64,000 bases of DNA from Bremia lactucae (taxonomy: Eukaryota > Oomycota > Peronosporomycetes > Peronosporales > Peronosporaceae): contig NC_090622.1 of the NCBI RefSeq assembly GCF_004359215.1, forward strand, positions 2,742,775 through 2,806,774, read 5' to 3'. The notes beneath the pieces are model-generated. The model worked only from the letters and a program-made list of their open reading frames with translations. It was not told where the DNA came from and searched no databases. This document shows positions 1 through 10,760 of this stretch, piece after piece; within the stretch, counting starts at the first letter, position 1, and the number at the start of each line of letters is the position of its first letter. Both the position numbers and the translations under genes were made by a program.

Positions 1-67
1 TTGAGGCTCATCCTCACGTACACACGCAGAGATGCGGGTCGTGGGAAGGATTTCAAGTGCTACCAAG

Positions 68-870
68 TGTAGGCGGGCACGTCGTAATGCGGCCACGCTC
101 TACTTAGGCACACACCCTAGCACAGCGAGGAAGCGGTTTGCACCTGCTTCTCTTGCGTGCAGTGAGGAAGTTGTGGTGGGCGCGTTAGCGACCTCACCCA
201 ACACACTAAGAACTCTGGTTAAGTGTACGGCTAGCGTCATCAGTTACGCGAGGTATCTATAAAGATACGCTCGCAATACATATTAAATGATATCTATAGA
301 GATAACATTTTAATTGGTAAAAATAGGTATTTGTATTTAATTCTATTAAATATAAATCAGTCTGAAAATTACTACCTACTTGGTAAGTGCGCACGAGGAG
401 ACGGATTACCGCTCCCGTGACGACACTTAACCAGAGTTCTTAGTGTGTTGGGTGAGGTCGCTTGCGCGCCCACCACAACTACCTCACTGCACGCAAGAGA
501 AGCAGGTGCAAACCGCTTCCTCGCTGTGCTAGGGTGTGTGCTTAAGTAGAGCGTGGCCGCATTACGACGTGCCCGCCTACACAACGCACGAACTACTCTG
601 GTAAAGTGTCGTCACGGGAGCGGTAATCCGGCTCCTCGTGGGCACTTACCAAGTAGGAAGTAGTTTTCAGACTGATTTAAATTTAATCGCATTAAATATA
701 ATAACACATAATTACCAATCAAAATGTCATTTCTGTAGATAACACTAATATGTATTGCGAGCGTATCTTTCTAGATACCTCGCGTAACGGATAATGCTAG
801 GCGTCATCCCCCCTAATATCAATGCACCTATGTGCATCACATACACAAGGGTTGGTCACAAATGAACATC
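68..870. repeat. Family F gypsy LTR rearranged into a fold-back
   Basis: The sequence is recognisable by comparison with the LTR copies at 31660-32152, 38281-38758 and 44641-45173. Positions 68-226 are the first third of the LTR in plus orientation. Positions 229-581 are an inverted copy running from the LTR middle back to its first base. About 604-870 continue the LTR from the middle in plus orientation until the assembly gap. Arms 68-226 and 423-581 are both 159 bp and differ at about four positions. The inner part (229-424 against 604-803) is clearly more diverged. It could be one LTR with an inverted insertion, or two LTR fragments in opposite orientation. The 59-aa-plus reading frames here are not genes. 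Confidence 0.85.
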
Positions 871-970
871 NNNNNNNNNNNNNNNNNNNNNNNNNNNNNN
901 NNNNNNNNNNNNNNNNNNNNNNNNNNNNNNNNNNNNNNNNNNNNNNNNNNNNNNNNNNNNNNNNNNNNNN
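871..970. other. Assembly gap (100 N)
   Basis: Exactly 100 N, a conventional placeholder, so the true distance is unknown. Family F LTR lies to the left and family B protease sequence to the right, so the gap joins two unrelated retroelement fragments and their adjacency cannot be trusted. Confidence 0.95.
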
Positions 971-2130
971 TTCATCAGATGGCCATCTGATAAACAAATG
1001 GCAGACATCTTTACGGACCGATGCTGCCAGTTGATTCTTCGCTTATATTTTCTGATCCAAGGCAAACCTAGGATGACATTAAATTGTCATCCAAATCCAG
1101 AAGGATGAAATCTTCATCGCACTGTAAATCTTTTAGCGAAATTTCACTACGCGTTTCATTACCATTATCGATGCGCCTGTCGCTAGACGCACCGTCATCC
1201 TCGTTGGAGGGATGTCGCGCTCAACATATTTGAGCCTACGACTCTCTAGCGACTGGTGACGAATAAAGTTTTTCGACCTACCACAGTCCACAAGGGCTCG
1301 AGTAACAAATCATCTGTCACTTTTAACTCCAAGGTGATGAGGGATACCTCATCGCCAGGTGCAGAGACACATAATGTTGTGTGCCTGGAGCAACTTTAGT
1401 CAAGAGATTTGCAAATTCTCTTGAGGTTGCTAGATCAGTAGGGCGTTGTGCCCCTACTGACCCCGACCGTTTTTTGGCGGTTCGCCTCGTTGTTGCGATT
1501 TCGCAACAACGTCGGACCCGCGACTGTTGCCCTTTTTGGCATTCGGTCCAAAATTACGTTCAGTACCTTTCGGCAGTGGGCGTGGGGCACGACACTCATG
1601 AGCGAAGTGTCCTTACTTCTGACAGCGATTGCATGTCTCCAATCGCTTGTTGTTCGAAAAGCGAGGTCTCCCGCTTTCGACGTAAGAGAGGTCCATAGGT
1701 TCTGGACCTCCTAGCTCGTGTCGTCTTGGAGGACGATACGATGACGAACTTGCTTGAGCCTGTCTCAAGCTAAAGTCCTCCTGTTCCGCAACGGATATTG
1801 CTACTTCAAGCGTATCCAGTTCCAAGCGGAAAAGGTGGGTCTTTACGGGACCATCCGTAAGACGTTGCATGAACACCGTAATCAACGTGTGTTCATGAAC
1901 TGGGCTGTTTCTGGTACAACTTGCTAAGAGTCGTATGTGCTGGGCATAAGCGTGAACATCACGCTTGCCTTGTTTGAGTTTCAGAAGCTCAAATGGATAC
2001 ATCACCCGCCCGTGGCTGAAATGCTGACGGGGGCGGCCCGTGTTCCGCAGGTGTCCTGTTGATCTGAATGATGTGATGAAGTGCACTTTTCGACCCATTG
2101 AACGCGGCCCACCCAAGTCGAGGAAAATTT
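971..2130 (-). mobile_element. Ty3/gypsy family B gag-protease fragment (copy A)
   Basis: This is the reverse complement of about 55.3-56.3 kb of the better copy. The gag part (1613-2116) shows the family's segments VHAYAQHIRLLASC and LTDGPVKTHLFRLELDT, the serine-rich linker, and the start of a zinc knuckle (CNRCQK). Leftwards come the PR-to-RT linker segments VILG and WQHRSVKM-like, ending at the gap. Several stops and a one-base frameshift near 1135 break the frame, so this is a dead copy. It is useful as a comparator for the hairpin pattern seen in the 54.65-60.24 kb copy. Confidence 0.85.
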
Positions 2131-2880
2131 AAATGATCAATGAATTAAGCCCTGTCCGCTTCACAGAATGTAAAATGGCCCAAAACGTCATTCATCTCGC
2201 TGTCCTCTGCAAGTCTTCGCATCACCCTCGTGTCTACTAAACCCGTAGCTGCCATTGCGCAATACAGGGCCGAGCTCCTCGACCGTTTCTAACAATGATA
2301 GCCATTACCAATCAATTCAAAGCCGACGTACAAACGCTCTGCATACAGTTTAAATCTCCGGCGAAGATTGTGTTCGTGGGGTCCAAATTACAGGAGAGGA
2401 GACAGGTAAATAGAACATTTGCGTTTCGAACGAAGTCAAGGAGTATACAGATCTCGTCTAACCGAGTCATGTTGTCCAACAGTACCGTGTACCAGCACGA
2501 GAGTGTCCCGAATGGCCACCCGGCATCCTCTGATTAGGCCAGATTGATCCCGCGCTAGCTGGTAAGCCTTCTTCAATCAATAAGCCTGACCTTGCAAGCA
2601 ATATGAACATCTTGCTACTAACTAGCCACCTTCCTTAAAAGTAGATGCTTCGCGTGGACGATTATAGTTGATGACTTTAGTCAGCTCTAATAAGCTGTAA
2701 ACGGCCGACAAGCTCACCCGCAACAAATATAAACCAGGATGACTAAATGTCGTCCCTCATGTTCTTTCGCGCCGTTCCGATTTTGATTTAGTACAAAATT
2801 TAGTCGTGGAAGTTTAGAGCACATTTTAAAAGTGCCAGTTTATATATTGGGTAAAAATTATCCAACTGCACGCCGAGCAG
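2131..2880. other. No recognisable gene, probable repeat debris
   Basis: I see no reading frame with a recognisable protein and no LTR that I can match. It lies between two family B fragments of opposite orientation and is probably degraded retroelement or old intergenic DNA. Confidence 0.5.
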
Positions 2881-4339
2881 TAAGGATAAGCCCACTGTAG
2901 CAACTATCAACAGTGAGCATGAGCCCAGGTGTTGCAACAAAAAATCTCTCGTGGGAAGAATTACTTGACGACGATAGAAGAGCCTATCAAGAAAATAAGG
3001 CTCTTAAAAGGTTGATGGTATACCTTACAAATCTATCTCAACAACCCTTAAGGGATTGTCGAAACTGTATCGATCCTCAACGGAGCGATACAAAAGACGC
3101 AATGGCTTACTGTATTACACTGCCATTGCTGGCAACAAACCTCGGGTTGTAGTCCCCACCCATATTGATTTGCGCTTACGCATCATGTATGGGTGCCAAA
3201 TTGTATCAACAAGTGGTCATCGTGGACGTAAGAAGACTTATCTCACGGCGCGTCAAGACTTCTACTGGCCTCGCCAGTGTGAATTCTTACGCAAGTAAAT
3301 TCGTGCTTGAGAAGTTTGTCAACGAACGAAGCCTAGCCGTTCATCCCGTATTCCGTTACATCTGTTTGTTCTAGCAGAGTGTTGGTCGTCCACATCTATG
3401 GACTTCGTCTTGGGGTTCCCCGAAGATGCTGGCAAGAATTGTAACGGGGTGTGATGTGTGTTGATTGTTACATTAAGATGATACATATTGTTACAGTCTT
3501 GAAGTCGATCACAGCAAAAAGCTGCTCTTGTGTCTATATATTGACACATTCTTCGACTCCATGGGAATATCCCGTGAACTGGTTTCAGGTCGAGATCTCC
3601 AGTTCACGTCGAAGTTTTGGCAATCTGTATTCAAATAACTTAGAACACAGTTGAAAATGTCAAGTTCTGATCATCCGGAAACCGGTAGTTCGATAAATGG
3701 TGCAAATCGAGTAGTCAAAGAGACACTGCATAGTTACATCCCTCGCTTAGGAGTTGAGTGTGAGATATTACCGATGACAGAATTTGTCATCAACACGAGG
3801 TGCATGAAACAACAAAGCATGCACCGCTCTTTGTAAATGGCATGAGCCATCGATGTATACCCACCTTGTTTTTGAGTGACATTAATTCAAGGGGGAAGGA
3901 CTCGCTCTGCTGACTCTGGTAATAAATGATGATGATATACTCAACATCGACAACAATAATAGTAGCGAGCACAATGATGCTCCCACTAAAGAGGAAAATG
4001 ATATCTCAACAGTGCGCACCAGGCGCACTGAAAGCAAAAACAAATCCGATCGGACAATTCCTGCTGGCATAAGAAGCAGTTGTCCGTTTTGTGCAGGATT
4101 CCATCGCCGATGCGGTGGACCGACAGGAACGGAACTTTAAAAAAATGGAAGAGCAAACGTCTTTCCAATTTATGTTAATGATCTAGTCCTACTGTCTACG
4201 GTAAATCTACCTAAACAAGTACACGTGAGCAATTGTTTCGCAAAAGTCCTCGTACTCATTAACGCTTACATGTGCTATCGCGTTAACGGCAAAGTATAAG
4301 TAACTCGCTTAAGCGCCATCCATTTTCAGGGCTAGTTCA

Positions 4340-4373
<34 letters not shown>

Positions 4374-4560
4374 ATTCCAACTTCCATGGCCACCGTCCTG
4401 CTGTGTGACGAATGTGGGCAGTAATGAATTACTACCCAAATATATCGACTCGTTCCGTGTACTGCACCGCCAAGAATTGCGTACACGATCGAGCTGCTCG
4501 CAGTATGCGTACGCATCCTACGTCTTGCGTTTAACGCATCTGCCGGTAATATGAGTACGA
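2881..4560 (+). mobile_element. Ty3/gypsy family B integrase fragment
   Basis: In broken plus-strand frames this reads as the RNase H end, the integrase zinc region and the catalytic core (a DFVLGFPED-like block near 3405, a VSRDL/RDLQF-like block near 3585, SSDHPETGSSINGANRV at about 3663), then the region before the C-terminal domain. At about 4410-4540 comes the integrase C-terminal segment (LLPKYIDSFRVLH). It aligns by eye with 58.2-59.6 kb. Stops and frameshifts occur throughout. The conserved T-E-R of the third catalytic site is altered (SSINGANR), so it is inactive. A short helix at 4010-4030 shows a compensatory change relative to 59211-59231. Confidence 0.85.
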
Positions 4561-4934
4561 GGCTGTTTCCGGTCCCAAATCACATCGGTACGGTCCAAGG
4601 AATCCGCAAAGACTGATGGCCGCGAATTTGAGACCGACAGACTCGAACCAGACGCTTTACTTCATTCTTCAAGATAACATTTCTTGAGAAATGTTGCCAG
4701 CTCGACGCAAAGGGTTTGATACGCCTGTTCATTTGACAATTAGTCGACCGCAACTTGCGCTTGAGCATATAATGAAATTTATTTAAATAAAAAAAAAGTC
4801 ATTTTATAAATAGTTGTGGCTCGCAGAAGCCAAATTGACTCTGTGTATCGCGTGCGCTAAAGTACGTATTTTATTATCGTAACCACATCATGTGTGTCTA
4901 CATGAAACAATAGATTACCAATCGTCATCCGTTT
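4561..4934. other. Tail of the family B fragment and gene 3' flank
   Basis: About 4561-4770 still resembles 49.56-49.75 kb (the 3' end of another family B copy). The rest is A/T-rich flank downstream of the GPCR-PIPK stop codon, including an A-rich run near 4785-4797. No gene seen. Confidence 0.5.
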
Positions 4935-7790
4935 TTAAGCCGAAAGTGTTGGTGCATTTGCCCGTATCTTGGTAGGACAGGTAGGTGGTGTACGTACAAT
5001 TCGGTAGTCGATTGGACTAGACGGACTTCGTAGCGCACTTGCGTCAAAATGTACGACCGAATAAGACCGATGACTACTGCGGTGACTCCAGCGACGTGAA
5101 GCTGTACGATGATGTAACGATTTTACACACTCGGGTGCTGTTCGTACAGAATTTAATGCGGTTGGATAGACCATTGAAATTGAGCCAGGAATGGCCATGA
5201 CAAAGCCATTAGAGCGCCTTTCAAACCTACTACACGTCGCAATGTCCCATGAATGTGCAGGAATTGCAGCTTGTTCACCGAATTGTGTAGTGGCAAACGG
5301 TGCTTGTATCCTTCGTACAGGTGGTGGTGTCCGTACATACGAAATTGTACGCACCTGTGGTGACAGTCTTAAGTTGCCAACAGAGTCAACAGATGTCACA
5401 GGTCCGTCAAACGACGCCAACATGGTACTTAACGTCCGATTCGACTCGATTAAGTGCGCATTGCGTCGATTTTGGACTTGCAATTGCGTAAAGGAAGCAC
5501 TATCGCTTTGAAGAGGCAAGACAGCAGGGTCATAAATAAGTTCCTTTACCACACGTTGCTGAAATCGATCCGCATATTGACGAGGACTTACGACAGAAAT
5601 GCCATGTCGATCTTGCAAGAGCACCGAGACACGAATAAAATGTTCCACACGTTTGCGAACATTCCATGGTTGAAGAATGTCAATTAATCCAAGGTAGTAC
5701 AGTCCTGGTCCATGCACTTCGTCAACACTCATGCCTCGTGGCAAAGAATGCGTTTTTTCGTAATTCGAGCAACTTAACAAGTCAGTGTCACTATTGTGCG
5801 AATTGCTACGATTGCGAATGGTGCAATGATTTCCGTACGACTCGTTACTATGGCTTCGACTACTTCGAGACGACATGGGATAGTGGTTACTATGGTTACT
5901 CAAAGGTACCCCATATCGTTCGACCGAGGAATAATGAGAGACATTTCGATGGTGAATACCCACCAGGAGACTGTAGTCAATGCAATTAATACTGCAAAGA
6001 AATTCCGAGTCCGCGGTTAATTGCATGGCCACAGCTTGTGCGGTTTCAAATGGCAACGCCATGTGGCGATTCCAATTGAGATCTTTGCCAACTTGATCGT
6101 ATTGATGATTTAAATGGCGCTCGCCACGACCGTGACAGCGTTGCTCGTAGGTACGAATTGTATACTCGGCATTACAGAATTTACACGTTGCGACGGTGCC
6201 AAGGGGCTTTCGACCTTCAAGTCGCCCAACCCACGAACCTTTTAAATCAAATCGCTCGTGGATGGGCAACGACGTGGCAAAGACACTTTGCATGACGACA
6301 AAAAACACTGTTTTGCCATACATTGTGAGTCCGTGGCACCCAAAAAACCGGGTCATGAAAGTATCCGGATGCCGTTTCATATACGTATAGTACGTTGGTA
6401 AAATACTGAGAAAAAACTTGAGTTCTTCGTTGGCGAGTGTTTTGACAACATATTTGCGATCTTGCGTGAAATAGAAAAATGCGCCACTTTTGCCTTCGCT
6501 GACTTGCTCTTTGGTCGTTTGTTGCAATGAATTGCGATAACTGGCACTGGACACTTTAGCCACTTCACGCAAACACCGAAAGACGTGCGGGGCAAAATCT
6601 TTAAACACAACCCCTTCATTGCGCGAGTGATTGTCATGAGTTTCTAAAAGGAGCTCTTCGATTTGAGTATAACTTTCTTTTCGGTCACAATAATCATCAT
6701 TTAAAGCCGGCCCCCGTTTGCCCTCTTCGAGCGACGCATCCGAGAGCGACCGACTCGACGAGTCTGTCGAAGCTCGTGCTTGGTCTTCCGCTCGATCAAC
6801 ACTCTGGCAAATTCCTTTTGAGGTACTAGTGAGAATTTCTAAACGAAGGGCCCAATTAATATTGTCGTCCCAGTTGCCATTATTTGGCACGGGAAGAATG
6901 ATGGTCCCTGTTTGACGAAATTGCTCGAAAAGAGCAAGAATGTTGGACGTTCGGGTCCAAATTAATGCATGAACCATCCCTTTTGCCAGCAACAGACACG
7001 ACAACAAATGCCACACGCAACATTTTAAACCTCCTTTTATCTCGAAACTCGAGTATGGCAACAACCGTAAAACGGCGTAACATACTAACACCACAGTCCA
7101 GTAGCCAAAGTAACACCCGACGTAGTACTTGAGGTGGCGCTGGATACGCTGTCGTGTCCGGAATGTATCTGGAAGGCCTTTCACAAACGTATTCCACGTT
7201 CGCACGATTGCAAGGAGGGACGTGCAGTACACGACAACCATATAGACGGCAAAAAACACACCAGCTGTCAGCGTCGTGTGGCTATTCTTTTCGATACGTA
7301 TGGACGTGCGCTGGAGACTGTCGGCTCCGGAATTGAACCAACAGAAGCTAAAGAGTGCGTACTGCGTACTGTCAAAGTGCGAGATCATGGCGCAGAGGAA
7401 GCTCCAGAGACCGCCACAAATATGGTACTTTGTCATTTGCCCTTTGGATGCTGAAAAAGGGTTTTTTAATGCTAAAAGTAGGTCGATGGCAAAAATTAGC
7501 ATATACGTTTCTTGCCCTGTGTGAAAAAAGTCGACTAAAATACCGATATCGGTGCATTTGACGGAGCTAACTGTCCGATCGAGTAGAAATAGAAATTGAT
7601 AAATCGCACCATATAAACTCATGCCAAACATAATGCCCGCGGGATGTTGCCGCACGGCCAAGATGCGCCAATACGTCCCCACGACGTAGAAATACCCGAT
7701 TAATGACGCCACAGACGTTATGACGGGCAAACACGATCTTTCTTTCGAACAGTAGGCGGCTTCGGATGAAAACAGGCTTTCCTCCACCAT
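4935..7790 (-). CDS. GPCR fused to phosphatidylinositol-phosphate kinase (GPCR-PIPK)
   Basis: Single-exon gene of 951 codons. The first ATG of the frame is at 7788-7790. The open frame extends upstream only to a TTG preceded by a stop, so I use the ATG. Residues about 20-290 carry several hydrophobic helices, fitting a seven-TM receptor. LR-x9-GI at about 315-327 matches the LR(x)3-9GI hinge motif reported for GPCR-PIPKs. The kinase half has a glycine/phenylalanine-rich loop (GKSGAFFYF, about 433), the lysine of YVVKT (about 450), RFDLKGSW (about 513), IDYSLLVGIH (about 604-613) and LIDILQPWN (about 701-709). A serine/arginine-rich tail of about 200 residues follows. The family is known from Phytophthora (GK proteins) and Dictyostelium RpkA, where it couples receptor input to phosphoinositide synthesis. 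It is probably a membrane protein. It is divergently arranged with MDH. Confidence 0.93.
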   Translation of the reverse strand: MVEESLFSSEAAYCSKERSCLPVITSVASLIGYFYVVGTYWRILAVRQHPAGIMFGMSLYGAIYQFLFLLDRTVSSVKCTDIGILVDFFHTGQETYMLIFAIDLLLALKNPFSASKGQMTKYHICGGLWSFLCAMISHFDSTQYALFSFCWFNSGADSLQRTSIRIEKNSHTTLTAGVFFAVYMVVVYCTSLLAIVRTWNTFVKGLPDTFRTRQRIQRHLKYYVGCYFGYWTVVLVCYAVLRLLPYSSFEIKGGLKCCVWHLLSCLLLAKGMVHALIWTRTSNILALFEQFRQTGTIILPVPNNGNWDDNINWALRLEILTSTSKGICQSVDRAEDQARASTDSSSRSLSDASLEEGKRGPALNDDYCDRKESYTQIEELLLETHDNHSRNEGVVFKDFAPHVFRCLREVAKVSSASYRNSLQQTTKEQVSEGKSGAFFYFTQDRKYVVKTLANEELKFFLSILPTYYTYMKRHPDTFMTRFFGCHGLTMYGKTVFFVVMQSVFATSLPIHERFDLKGSWVGRLEGRKPLGTVATCKFCNAEYTIRTYEQRCHGRGERHLNHQYDQVGKDLNWNRHMALPFETAQAVAMQLTADSEFLCSINCIDYSLLVGIHHRNVSHYSSVERYGVPLSNHSNHYPMSSRSSRSHSNESYGNHCTIRNRSNSHNSDTDLLSCSNYEKTHSLPRGMSVDEVHGPGLYYLGLIDILQPWNVRKRVEHFIRVSVLLQDRHGISVVSPRQYADRFQQRVVKELIYDPAVLPLQSDSASFTQLQVQNRRNAHLIESNRTLSTMLASFDGPVTSVDSVGNLRLSPQVRTISYVRTPPPVRRIQAPFATTQFGEQAAIPAHSWDIATCSRFERRSNGFVMAIPGSISMVYPTALNSVRTAPECVKSLHHRTASRRWSHRSSHRSYSVVHFDASALRSPSSPIDYRIVRTPPTCPTKIRANAPTLSA

Positions 7791-8715
7791 CGCGGTCACT
7801 AAATTAAAAAAATTGCGAACGAGGGATGACAATCACTCTTGACGGTGACACTACTAAAAGTGAAGTACCCTGCGTCATTTAAAAATTCTCGTCATGGCAA
7901 TTTTAGTGGCAAACGACGGTACTTAACATACCAGAGAAGGCTCGGGTCGTGGAGGCGAGTTCCCAACGCGTTTGCTTGCTTTTAGCGGCTCCTATTAGTA
8001 TTTTCGGCCTGAATGTGTGGACCGGTCGCCTCCCACGAAATGGCGATCGGGCCACAATTTCCAAGAAGCCGTTTCGGAGCTTTCTTCCACCGTTTGTTGC
8101 AACATCTTTGCTGTTTCAGCACCATGCCGCACTGCTGCGTCACCTACCCTCATGCTAGAACTGAGCATAGGGGTCAGAAATGATATCACTTATTATGCTT
8201 TTGTCCTACTGAATAATTACAGTATTGAAATTATTATTCGTTTTAGACACTTTAAGACGATGGATTTTTAATCCATGGCAAATTCACAATATCACACTCT
8301 CCGGCGTATTGTCGACGCTGCCTTGTTCATGAGGTTGCATTTGAGTTGAAGTCCAATGGCTTGTCGTAACGATCGACGAAGTCTTGGAGGGTTTCTAAAA
8401 ATTCGGCTACTTACTGTGGCTTCTGTGATGACCTCTAAGGCCAAAACAAATTTGTGTCTTTGTTTTAAACACATTTAATGCTATCGTCTCGATTACGCAA
8501 TAATTTATCCAGATTTTGACTTTTCTTTACCAGATGTACCCATTTCACGACCACATTGCCGCTTACATCCTTGAAGTTGCGTGCCCGCACGGCAGCTATT
8601 GCACCATTTCATTAGTTTTATACCCTGCATGTGGTGCAGTCATATTCCATCACAAACAAAACCCTCGAATCTTTGGATTTCTCTTCATTATCGAATCAAC
8701 CACCACACGACGACA
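7791..8715. other. Divergent intergenic region between GPCR-PIPK and MDH
   Basis: This 925-bp stretch must hold both promoters. Minus-strand frames look partly protein-like: 7995-8165 from an ATG (about 57 codons) and a segment within 8330-8400 reading FLETLQDFVDRYDKPLDFN. They lie in different frames, and I could not join them with a convincing intron. A small or decayed minus-strand gene is possible, but I do not claim one. No clear oomycete initiator/FPR consensus was found by eye. Confidence 0.4.
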
Positions 8716-9786
8716 ATGGCTACCTTAAAAATTGTTGTTTCTGGCGCTGCCGGTCAAATTGCGTACTCGCTGCTGCCTCTCCGTACGTCTTCCTTGTAGC
8801 TTGTCTGTAGCTTTGCCGTGGCTTAATGCTGTGCCATCTCGCTAGTCTGCATTGGCCACGTCTTTGGCCCGAACCAGCGCATCGATCTGCGTCTCTTGGA
8901 CATTCCACCGGCCCAAGAAGCACTCAAAGGCGTGACAATGGAGCTGCAAGACTCCGCATATAACCTCTTAAACTCGATCGTCCCAACCTCCGACTTAAAA
9001 GTGGCATTTACAGACGTAAACGTCGCTATTCTCGTCGGCGGCTTCCCTCGGAAGGAGGGCATGCAGCGCAAGGACTTGATTGACAAGAATGTCGCAATCT
9101 TTCAAGCACAAGGTGTAGCCATTAACAAGTACGCAAGTCGCGACGTCAAGGTCCTTGTCGTTGCAAATCCGGCCAATACAAATTGCCTTATTGCAATGGA
9201 ACATGCGCCCAGCATTCCACGCCGCAATTTCTCGGCGCTCACGCGTCTTGATCACGAGCGTCTGCGGTCGTTCGTCGTGGAAAAGGTCAATGCAACGCGG
9301 GGTACTAAAGTTACGTCCAAGGACGTTACAAAAGTAGTAATCTGGGGTAACCACTCGAGTACCCAAGTACCCGATGTAACCAATGCGGAAGTCAATGGTG
9401 CGCCATTGACGAAGCTTGTGGTAGACAAGGAATGGGTCGAAACAAAGCTCGTAAAGGACGTCCAGGAGCGTGGTGCAGCGATTATCAAGGCACGCAAACT
9501 ATCCAGTGCCATGTCGGCCGCAGCTGCAATTGGAGCGCATTTACGTGACTGGTTTACGGGTTCAAAGGACGGCGAGTATGTGTCCATGGCCATTTGCTCG
9601 GATCAAAACACGTACGGAGTCCCACAAGGGCTCATTTACTCGTTTCCAGTCAAGTGCACGGGAAACGGAGCGTATGAAGTCGTCGATGGCCTTCCCGTGT
9701 CGTCTCGGATTGAAGCCATGATGAAAGCCACTGCCCAAGAATTGGCGGAGGAGAAGGTTGAGGCGGAAGAAATTCTGTCGCGTTGA
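8716..9786 (+). CDS. Malate dehydrogenase, cytosolic type
   Basis: Oxidises malate to oxaloacetate with NAD(P). Two exons, 8716-8782 and 8846-9786, are joined across a 63-nt GT-AG intron in phase 1, giving 335 residues (human cytosolic MDH has about 333). The nucleotide-binding loop GAAGQIAYS is at 10-18, the NAD-ribose aspartate in LLDIPP at 41, the mobile-loop arginines in GFPRKEGMQRKDL at 91 and 97, NPANTN at 130-135, and the catalytic pair Asp158 (TRLDHER) and His192 (WGNHSSTQ). There is no obvious mitochondrial presequence and no clear SKL-type C-terminus, so the cytosol is inferred. All key residues are present and the gene looks functional. Without the intron the N-terminal Rossmann strand would be lost, which supports the splice. 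Confidence 0.95.
8783..8845 (+). other. MDH intron (63 nt)
   Basis: The donor GTACGT and acceptor CTAG restore the conserved protein from LLPL into GHVFGPNQ. It is phase 1 and contains an in-frame stop, so it must be removed. Confidence 0.9.
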
Positions 9787-10760
9787 TTAGGAGAAAATGG
9801 TTTTTGGAAGTACCAATCGAGTAATTTTAACCAATACAAAACGAATCGCGGAATTGGTGTGGTTGACTTGAAGGCTGCCACACTAAAAAGGGTTGGGTTT
9901 TGAAGATGCCAACGAAATAGATACACGAAAACGATTTTAACAAAGTGAAGTCTGCATAAGTACCGAATGTAATTAGAATATTATGTGCTATACTTGACGA
10001 AACCTATTGTTGCGTGTTAATCTGATGAAAGCAGCGAATTCAATATCGTTGTGAGAAAGACTTGAAGCGATTACTGTTGCATTTGGTCTAGAACTTCGTT
10101 AAGTTCATGCGATTTGGCACAATTGGGATGCTATTGTGAAGCCAATGACCATCGTAAAAGCTTAAATTTATATGGGGTTACGAGAAGTCAGTTGATATTC
10201 ATGTACGCTGCACAAACGTGAAGTATTAAAAATAGAAAACTCCTAAGATCTTTAAAATTATTGTTTCACTCATCTCGAAGGAAAACCTTCGATTATTTCC
10301 ACATCGTAAGTGCGCTCCAAATTTTTATTCCTTAAAACTCATTTCGGTGAGTCGAGTTACATTACCGTTATGTTTGATCGACACGTAAGAACGCGCAATT
10401 TCGCACGACTTCGTGTTCGACTAAATACAGAATTTTATACTGTCTAAATTTATAGCTTACTGGTTATTCAATCACGTTCTTTCGAGAATTATTTCTCTCG
10501 AAATTTAGTAGATTTATTTAAAACCATCACCTTAATGTCCGCGGTTTCTTAAGTCAAAACGCTGAAACATTCGTATAAATTATGCGCTATCTCACAACTG
10601 CTCAACGGCATAAGCCACCGCTGGCAGGAACATCTTGGCCATTATCGTCCTCTATTTACAGATCTGTCAAAAGTCTCCCTTTATCCTGCTCCTCGATGAT
10701 CATATTGCATCGAGACCCACTTAACAAATAGAAATACATACTAATACAGTTCACGAATCA
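9787..10760. other. Intergenic, no gene seen
   Basis: A/T-rich spacer of 974 bp between MDH and the START/FYVE gene. Only short frames without protein-like composition. It should contain the MDH 3' end and the promoter of the next gene. Confidence 0.6.

Noticed and set aside
822..1065. Frames spanning the N run
   Set aside because: They exist only because N codons are read through; no evidence of coding.
5191..7557. Several plus-strand frames of 60-107 codons
   Set aside because: All lie antisense to the intact GPCR-PIPK gene and show no domain.
4935..7832. Longer GPCR-PIPK start at 7832
   Set aside because: That codon is TTG, with a stop directly upstream; the first ATG is at 7788-7790.
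9252..9593. 113-codon minus-strand frame
   Set aside because: Antisense shadow of malate dehydrogenase exon 2.
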